A DNA stretch of 64,000 bases from Streptomyces sp. SID12501 (lineage in GTDB: Bacteria > Actinomycetota > Actinomycetes > Streptomycetales > Streptomycetaceae). The notes under the pieces are model-generated. The model had not been told where the DNA came from, did no database searches, and saw only the letters and a program-made list of their open reading frames with translations. The position numbers were made by a program, and so were the translations under genes. Positions 1 through 7,413 of this stretch are shown piece by piece. The stretch is from assembly GCF_010550245.1 (NCBI RefSeq), contig NZ_JAAGLU010000011.1, positions 186,001-250,000 on the forward strand, given 5' to 3'. Each line of letters opens with the position of its first letter. Within the stretch, counting starts at the first letter, position 1.

Positions 1-653
1 GGCAGGTCGGTCTCCTTGGCGCCCGTCCACTCGACGACGAGGGCACGCGTGACACCGGCGAGGCAGCCGGAGGCGAGCGGCGGGGTGTGGATCTCGCCGT
101 CCAGGACGACGAAGACGTTCGACCCCGTCCCCTCGCACAGCCGGCCGACCGTGTTGCCGAACAGCGCCTCGGACGAGCCCTGTTCGCGCGCCCTGGCGAG
201 AGCGACGACGTTCTCGGCGTACGACGTGGTCTTCAGGCCGGTGACGGCGCCGCGTTCGTTGCGCGTCCAGGGGACCGTGATCACTGCGGTCGAGTCGGGC
301 CACCGGGCGGACTCACCGACGGCGACGACCAGGGTCGGGCCGTGCTCCCCGCGGTCGGAGCCGAGGGGGCCGTGACCGCCGGTGTACGTGATGCGCAGGC
401 GGCCCAGTGGCATCGGATTGGCGTCGAGTACGGCCGTACAGGCGCGGCGGACCTCGTCGAGGTCGGGGTCGGGCAGGCCGAGGCCGCGGGCCGAGCGGGT
501 CAGCCTGTCCAGGTGCCGGGTGAGCGCGAACGGCCGGCTCTCGACGGCCTTCACCGTCTCGAAAATGCCGTCGCCCACGGTCAGTCCGTGGTCGAACACG
601 GAGACACGGGCGGTCTCGATGTCCTGCAACCCGCCGTCGAGCCATAGCTTCAC
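1..653 (-). CDS. Aminotransferase class IV (aminodeoxychorismate lyase-like), C-terminus beyond window
   Basis: A PLP-dependent fold-type IV protein, cut off by the left window edge. The visible 217 residues start VKLWLDGG and carry the class IV pattern: an early DHGLTVGDGIFET block, the likely PLP lysine in GLKTTSYAEN, and the substrate-side block NTVGRLCEGTGSN. Enzymes of this family include PabC (4-amino-4-deoxychorismate to 4-aminobenzoate plus pyruvate), D-amino acid and branched-chain aminotransferases. The GTG start overlaps the stop of the upstream chorismate-binding gene by four bases (GTGA), so the two are almost certainly co-transcribed and translationally coupled. That pairing favours the PabC role in folate synthesis, but the exact substrate is inferred from context. 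Confidence 0.85.
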   Translation of the reverse strand, partial: MKLWLDGGLQDIETARVSVFDHGLTVGDGIFETVKAVESRPFALTRHLDRLTRSARGLGLPDPDLDEVRRACTAVLDANPMPLGRLRITYTGGHGPLGSDRGEHGPTLVVAVGESARWPDSTAVITVPWTRNERGAVTGLKTTSYAENVVALARAREQGSSEALFGNTVGRLCEGTGSNVFVVLDGEIHTPPLASGCLAGVTRALVVEWTGAKETDL

Positions 654-1702
654 GTCAACGATCCCTCTCCACTGGCCGCATACGCCCCCGACGCTACCGC
701 GAGCAGCCGGGAAGCCTTGAGCTCGGTCTCCCGCCACTCCGCCTCGGGGTCCGAACCCCAGGTGATGCCCGCTCCGGTGCCGAAGCGCAGCATGCCCTCG
801 GCCCGGTCGATCCAGAACGTGCGGATACCGACCGCCAGTTCGCCCGTGCCCCGGTCCGCGTCGACCCAGCCGATGCCTCCGCAGTACGGCCCCCGGGGTG
901 CCGTCTCCAGGGCGTCGATGATCCGCAGGGCGCTCGACTTGGGCGCGCCGGTGACCGAGCCGGGCGGAAAGGCCGCCGCCAGCAGTTCAGGCCAGCCGGT
1001 GTGCGGGCGCAGCTCGCCCCGTACCGTCGACACGAGATGGACCAGCCCCGGGTGCTTCTCGACGACGCACAGTTCGGGGACGGTCACCGAACCCGTCGCG
1101 CAGACACGCCCGATGTCGTTGCGGACCAGGTCCACGATCATCACGTTCTCGGCGTAGTCCTTCTCCAGGAGGTCCGCCTCGGTGCGTCCGGTGCCCTTGA
1201 TCGGGCCCGATTCGACGGTTCGGCCGGCGCGGCGGAGGAAGAGTTCGGGGGACGCGGTGGCGATCTCGACGCCCTGCGCGGGCAGGCGGATCGTTCCTGC
1301 ATACGGTGCCGGGTTGCCGTACGCCAGCAGTGAGGTCAGTGCGTCCACATCCGCGCCGGGCGCGACGGGCGCGGACAGTACCCGGCAGAGGTTCGCCTGA
1401 TAGACCTCGCCGGTCGCGATGTGCTCCCGGATCCGGCGCACCCCCGCCGTGTACGCGGCGCGGTCGAGGGATGACGTCCAGTCACCGGCGGCCGGACCCC
1501 GCCACTCCCCCGGTCCCGGCTTCGGCGCGGGCACCGGTTCCGCTCGTACGTCCCGGAAGCGGGCGCAGGTCAGACGGCCGCCGTAGTCCGCCGACACTGC
1601 CCAGAAACCGGTGGAGTCGAGGGCAGCGGGATCGCTGGTGACATCGAGGAGACCGGTGGCGACGAGACCGCCGAAGCGGGCGAGAGGAGCGAGATCGGAC
1701 AC
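650..1702 (-). CDS. Chorismate-binding protein, aminodeoxychorismate synthase component I-like
   Basis: About 350 residues of the anthranilate synthase/PabB chorismate-binding family, which aminates chorismate in folate or tryptophan synthesis. The C-terminal catalytic half shows the family signatures: ESGPIKGTGRTE, the MIVDLVRNDIGRVC block, and GSVTGAPKSSALRIID. I chose the GTG at 1702 (VSDLAPLARF) because the frame upstream of it reads like non-coding sequence and the domain starts there; an upstream start as far as 1780 is open but unlikely. The gene overlaps the following class IV aminotransferase by four bases. No glutamine amidotransferase partner lies inside the window. A PabB role is more likely than TrpE because of the aminotransferase IV neighbour. 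Confidence 0.85.
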   Translation of the reverse strand: MSDLAPLARFGGLVATGLLDVTSDPAALDSTGFWAVSADYGGRLTCARFRDVRAEPVPAPKPGPGEWRGPAAGDWTSSLDRAAYTAGVRRIREHIATGEVYQANLCRVLSAPVAPGADVDALTSLLAYGNPAPYAGTIRLPAQGVEIATASPELFLRRAGRTVESGPIKGTGRTEADLLEKDYAENVMIVDLVRNDIGRVCATGSVTVPELCVVEKHPGLVHLVSTVRGELRPHTGWPELLAAAFPPGSVTGAPKSSALRIIDALETAPRGPYCGGIGWVDADRGTGELAVGIRTFWIDRAEGMLRFGTGAGITWGSDPEAEWRETELKASRLLAVASGAYAASGEGSLT

Positions 1703-1788
1703 ACCGCCGAGTCTATGGCGGGTGTCCTGCGGGTGCCCTGACCATTGCTTCGAGCGGGCACAGCGCAGCACGCTGCACAAACGCGTTT

Positions 1789-1816
1789 TTGTGCTGGCAC
1801 CGGAATCCGCTAGAGT
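1789..1816 (+). promoter_or_regulatory. Candidate promoter of the tRNA cluster
   Basis: TTGTGC and TAGAGT hexamers separated by 16 bases lie about 40 bases before the first tRNA. This spacing suits a housekeeping sigma factor and is the only good match between the divergent pabB-like gene and the tRNAs. It is read by eye and unproven. Confidence 0.5.
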
Positions 1817-1857
1817 TCAACTCGTCGCCGGGTCGCGAGAGCGCACCGAAACGATAT

Positions 1858-1930
1858 GCGGACGTAGCTCAGTTGGTAGAGCGCAACCTTGCCAAGGTTG
1901 AGGTCGCCAGTTCGAACCTGGTCGTCCGCT
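1858..1930 (+). tRNA. tRNA-Gly (anticodon GCC)
   Basis: A complete cloverleaf of 73 nucleotides. The acceptor stem GCGGACG pairs with CGTCCGC, the D arm is GCTC...GAGC, the anticodon loop reads TTGCCAA on a CAACC/GGTTG stem, and the T loop is TTCGAAC on a CCAG/CTGG core. The anticodon GCC decodes GGC/GGT glycine codons, the dominant glycine codons at this GC content. The 3' CCA is not encoded. It is the first of five tRNAs read in the same direction. Confidence 0.97.
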
Positions 1931-1969
1931 CGCAGGAAGAGGGGGATCTTCCCGAACCCCCGCACTCCT

Positions 1970-2040
1970 GGTGGAGTGGCCGAGAGGCGAGGCAACGGCC
2001 TGCAAAGCCGTCTACACGGGTTCAAATCCCGTCTCCACCT
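1970..2040 (+). tRNA. tRNA-Cys (anticodon GCA)
   Basis: A 71-nucleotide cloverleaf with acceptor GGTGGAG/CTCCACC, anticodon loop CTGCAAA on an ACGGC/GCCGT stem, and T loop TTCAAAT. The discriminator base is U, the known identity element for cysteine tRNA. It lies 39 bases after the glycine tRNA. Confidence 0.97.
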
Positions 2041-2044
2041 CCAA

Positions 2045-2116
2045 GGACGATTAGCTCAGCGGGAGAGCGCTTCCCTGACACGGAAGAGGTCACTGGTTCA
2101 ATCCCAGTATCGTCCA
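2045..2116 (+). tRNA. tRNA-Val (anticodon GAC), copy 1
   Basis: A 72-nucleotide cloverleaf with acceptor GGACGAT/ATCGTCC, anticodon loop CTGACAC on a CTTCC/GGAAG stem, and discriminator A. It is separated from the cysteine tRNA by only four bases, so the tRNAs are processed from one transcript. Copy 3 is identical over its full length. Confidence 0.97.
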
Positions 2117-2151
2117 CTGGTCCGCAAGGACCTTGATCCGCAAGGGTCCCC

Positions 2152-2223
2152 GCGCGATTAGCTCAGCGGGAGAGCGCTTCCCTGACACGGAAGAGGTCAC
2201 TGGTTCAATCCCAGTATCGCGCA
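2152..2223 (+). tRNA. tRNA-Val (anticodon GAC), copy 2 with altered acceptor stem
   Basis: Same body, anticodon and T arm as copies 1 and 3, but the acceptor stem reads GCGCGAT/ATCGCGC. Both strands of two base pairs are changed together, so pairing is kept and the molecule should be functional. The discriminator is A. Confidence 0.96.
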
Positions 2224-2264
2224 CGCGGTAAGCACGAACCACGGCCTTCGGGTCGTGGCCCCGA

Positions 2265-2336
2265 GGACGATTAGCTCAGCGGGAGAGCGCTTCCCTGACA
2301 CGGAAGAGGTCACTGGTTCAATCCCAGTATCGTCCA
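2265..2336 (+). tRNA. tRNA-Val (anticodon GAC), copy 3
   Basis: Identical in sequence to copy 1 (acceptor GGACGAT/ATCGTCC, loop CTGACAC). It is the last tRNA of the cluster; a long terminator hairpin begins five bases after its end. Confidence 0.97.
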
Positions 2337-2341
2337 CACAC

Positions 2342-2384
2342 CGAAGAAGCCCCCGGCCGTCTCGTACGGCCGGGGGCTTCTTCG
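2342..2384 (+). terminator. Terminator of the tRNA cluster
   Basis: A perfect 19-bp stem (2342-2360 with 2366-2384) and a five-base loop CTCGT. It directly follows the last tRNA and precedes a convergent gene, so it probably works in both directions. No long T run follows, as is common in streptomycetes. Confidence 0.9.
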
Positions 2385-2419
2385 TGGTTCAAGCCAGTTG
2401 TTCTGGCCAGTCGTTCCGG

Positions 2420-2716
2420 TCAGCTGGAGAACAGCATGTGGCCGAAGCTCTTGTGGCGCTTGTTGCCGTGGTGACCGCCATGGCCGCCGTAGTGGCCGCC
2501 CTGCGGGGCACCCCAGGCGGGGGCGGGAGCGGACGGGTAGGCCTGCGGGGCCTGGGGCGGCGGCGCGGCGGGCCCCGCCCACTGGGTCTCCACGCGGGTC
2601 AGCGCCTCCAGCTCGCCGTAGTCGAGGAAGATCCCCCGGCAACCGCTGCACTGCTCGATCTGGACTCCGTTGCGGTTGTACGTGTGCATCGGCGCATGGC
2701 ACTTCGGACACTGCAT
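2420..2716 (-). CDS. Zinc-ribbon (zf-TFIIB type) protein with Gly/His-rich tail
   Basis: A 98-residue protein. Residues 1-40 hold a four-cysteine zinc ribbon (CPKC at the start, CSGCRGIFLDYGELE later), the zf-TFIIB pattern found in many small bacterial proteins of unknown role. The middle is proline/alanine-rich and the tail has a histidine/glycine run (GGHYGGHGGHHG) that could bind metal. An AGGAG-like ribosome site lies about 11 bases before the ATG. Its 3' end faces the tRNA terminator. Function beyond metal binding cannot be told; it may bind nucleic acid or act as a metal chaperone. Confidence 0.85.
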   Translation of the reverse strand: MQCPKCHAPMHTYNRNGVQIEQCSGCRGIFLDYGELEALTRVETQWAGPAAPPPQAPQAYPSAPAPAWGAPQGGHYGGHGGHHGNKRHKSFGHMLFSS

Positions 2717-2741
2717 GCTCGGCTCAACTCCTCGCCGTCGG

Positions 2742-2774
2742 TACTGCTTCTTGATCAGATACTGCTTCTTGATC
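2742..2774. repeat. 18-bp tandem duplication upstream of the zinc-ribbon gene
   Basis: The 15-mer TACTGCTTCTTGATC occurs at 2742-2756 and again at 2760-2774, with a weaker third copy (TTTTGCTTCT) just beyond. It lies 26-58 bases upstream of the zinc-ribbon start on the opposite strand, so it sits in that gene's leader or promoter. Confidence 0.7.
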
Positions 2775-2826
2775 CGGTTTTGCTTCTCGCCAGGACAGAC
2801 TCGGTCCGGCTCCGGTCGGTTGCACC

Positions 2827-3786
2827 CTACTTCGTGTTTTCGTGGGCCAACTCGGGTGGTACCGAACCCATTCGGGCACAGGCGTCGACCACGGCCTGCT
2901 GTACGTCGTCCAGCGGGCGGTCCGCCGCCGTCGCCTTGACGATCGCCAGGGCGGCCGTCTGCACGGTGAGGGCGCGGGCGGCGATGTCCAGGGCCGGCCA
3001 GGGGTCACCGTCGGCGGGGACCGCCGGGCCGCCCGCTGTGCGGTAGGCGGTCAGGAAGCGGGTCCACTCGTCGGGCGGGAGCAGTCCGCAGGCGTACCAG
3101 GCGGCCGGGCGGGCCAGGTCCCAGGCGGGGGCACCTACGCCGAGGTCGTCCACGTCGATGAGCAGCCAGGGCCCGTCCGGGGTGGGGTGGCGCACGAGCT
3201 GGCCGAGGTGGAGGTCGCCGTGGCAGAGGGTCGTGGGGGCTCCTCGGCCGGGGAGGTCGGGGGCGGGGGCCTCGGCTCTGGCCCAGGCCGGGAGGCTCGC
3301 CCAGGCGCGCAGGACGGGCTCGGTGGCCGGCTGCGGGGTGGTGGCCCGGAGGCGGGCGATGGCGCGGGCCGCCTTGGCCGGGCCACGCATGGGCGGCAGG
3401 CCGGGCGGGGCGGGGGTCCGGTGGAGGCGGGCGAGGAGGGTGGCGGCCTCTTCCCAGGGGGCCGCGTCCGGGTCCTCCGGGTCGACCGGGTCGCCGTACG
3501 GCCAGAACGTCACGAGTCTGCCGTGCAGGTCGACGGGCGTCGGGCTGAGCGGGGGCAGGAGTACGCCGGGGAGGCGGGCGGCGAGGGTGAGGCGGGCGGC
3601 GAGTTCGATGGGGGCGGTGTCCGGGGCATGTGCTTTCGCGACGGTGTCCGCGTGGCGGACGACGGTGCCGTCGGGGCGGTCGGTGAGGGTGGCTGCGCCG
3701 CAAGGGCAGGGGCGGGGGTGGCTGCGTGAGTGGGCCTTGGCCTTGGCTCGGGTGGTGAGGTCGGAGAGCAAGGGGGTGGCGGTCAC
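2827..3786 (-). CDS. Aminoglycoside phosphotransferase-family protein (APH fold)
   Basis: A 319-residue protein of the APH/choline kinase-like family (PF01636). The catalytic loop is seen as LCHGDLHLGQLV and the metal-binding segment as LLIDVDDLGVGAPAWDLARP. Members phosphorylate small molecules such as aminoglycosides, homoserine, choline or sugars; the substrate here is unknown, and a chromosomal location with no transporter does not by itself suggest resistance. The GTG at 3786 was chosen because AGGGAG stands seven bases upstream and the sequence further upstream is a known type of non-coding Streptomyces repeat, although the frame stays open to 4425. The N-terminus has a short Cys-containing segment (RPCPCG). 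Confidence 0.82.
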   Translation of the reverse strand: MTATPLLSDLTTRAKAKAHSRSHPRPCPCGAATLTDRPDGTVVRHADTVAKAHAPDTAPIELAARLTLAARLPGVLLPPLSPTPVDLHGRLVTFWPYGDPVDPEDPDAAPWEEAATLLARLHRTPAPPGLPPMRGPAKAARAIARLRATTPQPATEPVLRAWASLPAWARAEAPAPDLPGRGAPTTLCHGDLHLGQLVRHPTPDGPWLLIDVDDLGVGAPAWDLARPAAWYACGLLPPDEWTRFLTAYRTAGGPAVPADGDPWPALDIAARALTVQTAALAIVKATAADRPLDDVQQAVVDACARMGSVPPELAHENTK

Positions 3787-3875
3787 GGGGCTCCCTGAAG
3801 CGTGGGTGGGTCTGGTCGCGAGGGTACGGGCCGGTTGCGGTGGGTGTTTCGCCCCCGCCGCCCCTACCCGTCCCG

Positions 3876-3971
3876 TCCCCAGGGGCTCCGCCCCTTCGAC
3901 CCCGCCGGGGGCTGCGCCCCGGACCCCCTTCGGCCTGAACGGCCTCGTCCTCAAACGCCGGACAGGCTGAT
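3876..3971. repeat. GC-rich interspersed intergenic repeat (ggggctccgcccc type)
   Basis: Within a 338-base gene-free gap, this stretch reads as a chain of short palindromes (ggggctccgcccc, ggggctgcgcccc) followed by cctcgtcctcaaacgccgg. I recognise this as a widespread Streptomyces intergenic sequence type; that is from memory, not a search. It holds no gene. Confidence 0.6.
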
Positions 3972-4002
3972 ATGCCTGGGCCAGGGCTGAGAAGGGCAAG
4001 GC

Positions 4003-4036
4003 AATGCCCGCGCAGCTCCCCAGCTGCGCGGGCATT
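4003..4036 (+). terminator. Hairpin terminator between the APH-fold gene and the small membrane gene
   Basis: A perfect 15-bp stem AATGCCCGCGCAGCT/AGCTGCGCGGGCATT with a CCCC loop, followed on the + strand by TTTT. The adjacent genes both run on the - strand, so it probably serves transcripts from 4334 reading leftwards, while the T run points the other way. Confidence 0.75.
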
Positions 4037-4124
4037 TTTTGCCGTCCGCCGCACCCCCGTCCCCACGGGGTTTCATGGGTGGATGTCCCCGCCCGGACCG
4101 CTCTTCCGGGCCTGGGGTCGCCGC

Positions 4125-4334
4125 TCAGCGCCCCAGCATCACTCCCACGGACGACGCTTGTGTGACCACTGCTTCCCAGCCGCCGAAGACGACCACGAGC
4201 AGGGCTGCCAGGGGGAGGACCATGGCCGTCGCCACCAACGGGTGGCGTTGGCCCTGTCGGCGCGGACGGAACGCGGCGATGTACGCCTTGCGTCCCTGTG
4301 TGCGGAGCGCCGTCCGCGATGCCGTGTGGGCCAT
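4125..4334 (-). CDS. Small single-pass membrane protein, unknown function
   Basis: A 69-residue protein with a basic N-terminal half (RTQGRKAYIAAFRPRRQGQR) and one membrane segment of about 20 residues (LVATAMVLPLAALLVVVFGG). A clear ribosome site GGAGAGGG sits five bases before the ATG. The hairpin at 4003-4036 lies downstream. I recognise the type as a common streptomycete hypothetical, but no domain or function can be assigned. Confidence 0.72.
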   Translation of the reverse strand: MAHTASRTALRTQGRKAYIAAFRPRRQGQRHPLVATAMVLPLAALLVVVFGGWEAVVTQASSVGVMLGR

Positions 4335-4575
4335 TGGTCCCTCTCCTGACCGTTCTTCTGTTGGTTGGCAGCGGCGGGTGTCTGACCTCGGGGGACGAGT
4401 GCTGCCACCCGCCGCTTGACCTCAAATCTAGGCTGCCGACGCGTACCGGTCGTCATGCCCTCGTACCGATTGCCGGGCCTCCCGGAGGATGACCTGTGAC
4501 CTGCGGAGTACTCCCCTGGGTGGAGACGGGGTCCCAGGTCTCAGGGTCTTCCCGGAAGGGGCGCCCGGTGTGTCC

Positions 4576-4905
4576 CTAGTGTTCCGAGCTGTCCTCCCTC
4601 GGCACGGGCTGCTCGACCAGCGCCAGGACACGGTTCGCCATGAAGCGGGCAGTGCGGACAACTGTTCCGTTCCTGGTGACTTCGCTCACTTCCACGACAC
4701 CTCGGCGTACCGCCGTCTCCACCCTGCGGCCCGCCCTGCTGGCCACCACCTCATATGTACGTGTCGTGTCCCCGGCATCCACCACTATCTCCACGCGGTC
4801 ACCCTCCACGGGTCCAATCCCCCTTCTGCGACGGGTGGTTGGGATCACACGCGCCGTCAAGCCGCCCTGTTCGCGCGTTCCCTGACCACCTTTCAAGTCT
4901 CCCAC
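4576..4905 (-). CDS. Conserved hypothetical protein, DUF-like, about 100 residues
   Basis: The coherent part begins at TARVIPTTRRRRGIGP and continues through alternating hydrophobic/charged strands (DRVEIVVDAGD, TYEVVASRAG, VEVSEVTRNG) to a C-terminal FMANRVLALVEQP helix, which looks like a small beta-rich soluble domain. The start is uncertain: GTG at 4905 (VGDLKGG) is reported; TTG at 4860 with AGGGCGG just upstream, or ATG at 4923 or 4962, are alternatives. It is divergent from the Ser/Thr kinase, with about 100 bases between them. Function unknown. Confidence 0.6.
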   Translation of the reverse strand: MGDLKGGQGTREQGGLTARVIPTTRRRRGIGPVEGDRVEIVVDAGDTTRTYEVVASRAGRRVETAVRRGVVEVSEVTRNGTVVRTARFMANRVLALVEQPVPREDSSEH

Positions 4906-5005
4906 CCGGCACTGACAATCCATCGGGACGAGAGGGCGCGGCCTCTGCGCGCACCCGGCCATGGAAACGTAAGCTGTCGCTCGTCAAACGGACCGGGCAG
5001 CGGGG

Positions 5006-6472
5006 ATGAACATGGCGATGATGCGCCTGAGGCGCGAGGACCCGCGCGTCGTCGGCTCGTTCAGGCTTCACAGACGGCTCGGCGCGGGCGGGATGGGCGT
5101 CGTCTACCTGGGCTCCGACAAGCGGGGGCAGCGGGTCGCGCTGAAGGTGATCCGGCCCGATCTGGCGGAGGATCAAGAGTTCCGTTCCCGGTTCGCGCGC
5201 GAGGTCTCGGCGGCCCGGCGGATCAGGGGCGGGTGCACGGCGCGGCTCGTCGCCGCGGATCTGGACGCGGAACGGCCGTGGTTCGCCACGCAGTACGTGC
5301 CCGGGCCCTCCCTGCACGACAAGGTCGTCGACGAGGGATCGCTCACCGCAGCCGACGTCGCCTCCATCGGCGCCGCCCTCGCCGAGGGGCTGGTCGCGGT
5401 GCACGAGGCCGGTGTCGTGCACCGGGACCTGAAGCCGTCCAACATCCTGCTGTCCCCGAAGGGGCCGCGGATCATCGACTTCGGCATCGCCTGGGCGACC
5501 GGGGCCTCAACACTCACCCATGTCGGTACGGCGGTCGGCTCGCCCGGCTTCCTCGCACCCGAACAGGTGCGCGGCGCGGCGGTCACACCGGCCACGGACG
5601 TGTTCTCGCTCGGCGCCACCCTCGCGTACGCCTCGATGGCCGACTCGCCCTTCGGGCACGGCAGTTCCGAGGTGATGCTGTATCGGGTGGTGCATGAAGA
5701 GGCCCACCTGCAGGGCGTTCCGGACGCGCTGGCACCCCTCGTACGGGCGTGTCTGGCGAAGGATCCGGAGGAGCGGCCCAGCACGCTCCAACTGTCGCTG
5801 CGGCTCAAGGAGATCGCGGCGCGCGAGGCACAGGGCATGGCGGACTCACGGCCGCCCGGGCCGCGTGCGGCCGAGGCGGAGCGGCCGACGGGGCGGCTCA
5901 CCGAGAGCTATCCGGACCAGCGGCCGCCCTATCACTCCCAGACCCAGCACCACTCGCAGTCCCCTTCCCCGTCACAGTCCCAGCGACGTCCGCAGGGGCC
6001 GGCCTCAGGGGCATCCGGGTCGCGCGGCGGCGTGCCGTCACGGGGTGGCGGCGGTGCTTCGCGGGGGGACAGTCCGTCGCGGGGTGGCGGGGCCTCGCGC
6101 GGTGGTACCGCGTCGTCGCGTTCCGGGGCACGGCCGGTTCCCGGGGCGCGGAACACGAACCGTCCCGGTCCGCGCAGTGGCACCGGGCGTCCGGCGCCGC
6201 GTGGCACGGGGACCGGGCGGCGGCCCGCCAATCCGCGGCTGCTGCGCCAGCGGCTGTTCGTGTTCGTCGTGGTGACTCTGTTGGTGGCCCTGGGGATCGC
6301 GGCGGCTCAGGGGTGCCAGGGGCCCAGCCGTGGGCTCGGGGACGACAGCGGCCGTGGCGGAGGCGGGCAGCAGCGGCAGGTGCAGGTGCGGCCGGACGAC
6401 AAACCCGGTGGTGCCGGGGGGCCGTTGGTATCCGCTCCGCCCCGGTCCAGCTCGGACGCGAACTCCGACTGA
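5006..6472 (+). CDS. Membrane-anchored Ser/Thr protein kinase (PknB/Hanks type)
   Basis: A 488-residue eukaryotic-type kinase. The N-terminal catalytic domain (about 18-280) has the glycine loop RLGAGGMGVVYLG (25-36), ATP lysine in VALKVI (47), catalytic HRDLKPSN (139-146), DFG (158-160) and an APE-like LAPEQV. A long low-complexity linker follows, rich in Ser, Gln, His and then Gly/Arg, ending in one membrane helix (about 415-435, LFVFVVVTLLVALGIAAA) and a tail of some 50 residues outside the cell. No PASTA domains are present, so the outside part is too small for the usual muropeptide sensing. The next gene is convergent, so it stands alone. Substrates unknown. Confidence 0.92.
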   Translation: MNMAMMRLRREDPRVVGSFRLHRRLGAGGMGVVYLGSDKRGQRVALKVIRPDLAEDQEFRSRFAREVSAARRIRGGCTARLVAADLDAERPWFATQYVPGPSLHDKVVDEGSLTAADVASIGAALAEGLVAVHEAGVVHRDLKPSNILLSPKGPRIIDFGIAWATGASTLTHVGTAVGSPGFLAPEQVRGAAVTPATDVFSLGATLAYASMADSPFGHGSSEVMLYRVVHEEAHLQGVPDALAPLVRACLAKDPEERPSTLQLSLRLKEIAAREAQGMADSRPPGPRAAEAERPTGRLTESYPDQRPPYHSQTQHHSQSPSPSQSQRRPQGPASGASGSRGGVPSRGGGGASRGDSPSRGGGASRGGTASSRSGARPVPGARNTNRPGPRSGTGRPAPRGTGTGRRPANPRLLRQRLFVFVVVTLLVALGIAAAQGCQGPSRGLGDDSGRGGGGQQRQVQVRPDDKPGGAGGPLVSAPPRSSSDANSD

Positions 6473-6520
6473 CGTCCACCGGGGCTTCGGATTCGGAGCC
6501 CTGCCCGTCGGCCCACCCGG

Positions 6521-7348
6521 CTAACTCGGCCCAGGGGTGGGCCGGCCCGTCGCCACCGCGTAGAAGGCGACCGCAGCCGCCGCGCCCACGTTGAGGGAGT
6601 CGACGCCGTGGGCCATCGGGATGCGGACCCATTCGTCGGCTGCCACCAGGGCCTGGGTGGAGAGGCCGTCGCCCTCCGCGCCGAGCATCAGGGCGACGCG
6701 GTGCATCTTGTGCGGGGCTGTCTCGTCGAGGGTCTTGGCCTTCTCGTCCGGGGTGAGGGCCAGGAGCGTGAAACCCGCCTCGCGGACCGAGTCCAGGCTC
6801 TTGGGCCAGGTGTCCAGACGGGCGTACGGGACGGAGAAGACCGCGCCCATCGAGACCTTGACGCTGCGTCGGTACAGGGGGTCCGCGCAGTCCGGGGAGA
6901 GCAGGACCGCGTCCATGCCGAGGGCGGCGGCGCTTCGGAAGATCGCGCCGATGTTGGTGTGGTCGTTGACCGACTCCATGACCACCACCCGGCGTGCGGT
7001 CTGCAGGAGTTCGTCCGCCGTCGGGAGCGGTTTGCGCTGCATGGAGGCGAGGGCGCCACGGTGCACGTGGTAGCCGGTGACGCGTTCGGCGAGCTCCGGG
7101 CTGACCGCGTACACCGGGGCCGGGAGTTCGTCGATGACGTCGCGCATGACGTCGACCCACTTCGCGGACAGAAGCATCGAGCGCATCTCGTAACCGGCGT
7201 CCTTGGCCCGTCTGATGACCTTTTCGCCCTCGGCGATGAAAAGGCCTTCAGCGGGCTCGCGTTTGCGGCGCAGTTCGACGTCGGTCAGGCCCGTGTAGTC
7301 GTGCAGGCGCGGGTCGTCGGGGTCCTCGACGGTGATGAGATCGGCCAC
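6521..7348 (-). CDS. TrmH/SpoU-family RNA 2'-O-methyltransferase
   Basis: About 275 residues of the SPOUT class that methylate ribose 2'-OH in tRNA or rRNA with S-adenosylmethionine. The N-terminal substrate-binding part (RRKREPAEGLFIAEGEKVIRR) is followed by the knotted catalytic domain with the three family motifs: VNDHTNIGAIFRSAAALG, LMLGAEGDGLS, and IPMAHGVDSLNVGAAAAV. The GTG at 7348 (VADLITVEDP) is taken as start; an upstream start at 7384 is possible. RNA target unknown; another SpoU gene lies at 59.5 kb. Its 3' end faces the kinase gene. Confidence 0.87.
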   Translation of the reverse strand: MADLITVEDPDDPRLHDYTGLTDVELRRKREPAEGLFIAEGEKVIRRAKDAGYEMRSMLLSAKWVDVMRDVIDELPAPVYAVSPELAERVTGYHVHRGALASMQRKPLPTADELLQTARRVVVMESVNDHTNIGAIFRSAAALGMDAVLLSPDCADPLYRRSVKVSMGAVFSVPYARLDTWPKSLDSVREAGFTLLALTPDEKAKTLDETAPHKMHRVALMLGAEGDGLSTQALVAADEWVRIPMAHGVDSLNVGAAAAVAFYAVATGRPTPGPS

Positions 7349-7413
7349 AGGGGTGATACTGCCTTGTCCTGGGTGCGGTGCCAACGGTTGGGAACGGATT
7401 GTGTTACCCGGGG

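Noticed and set aside
2827..3786. An antibiotic resistance gene
   Set aside because: The fold is shared by many metabolic kinases, and nothing in the context (promoter, transfer signs, antibiotic genes) supports resistance.
3787..4425. N-terminal extension of the APH-fold gene
   Set aside because: The upstream part of the frame reads as low-complexity and covers an intergenic repeat, a terminator hairpin and the small membrane gene. The GTG at 3786 has a good ribosome site.
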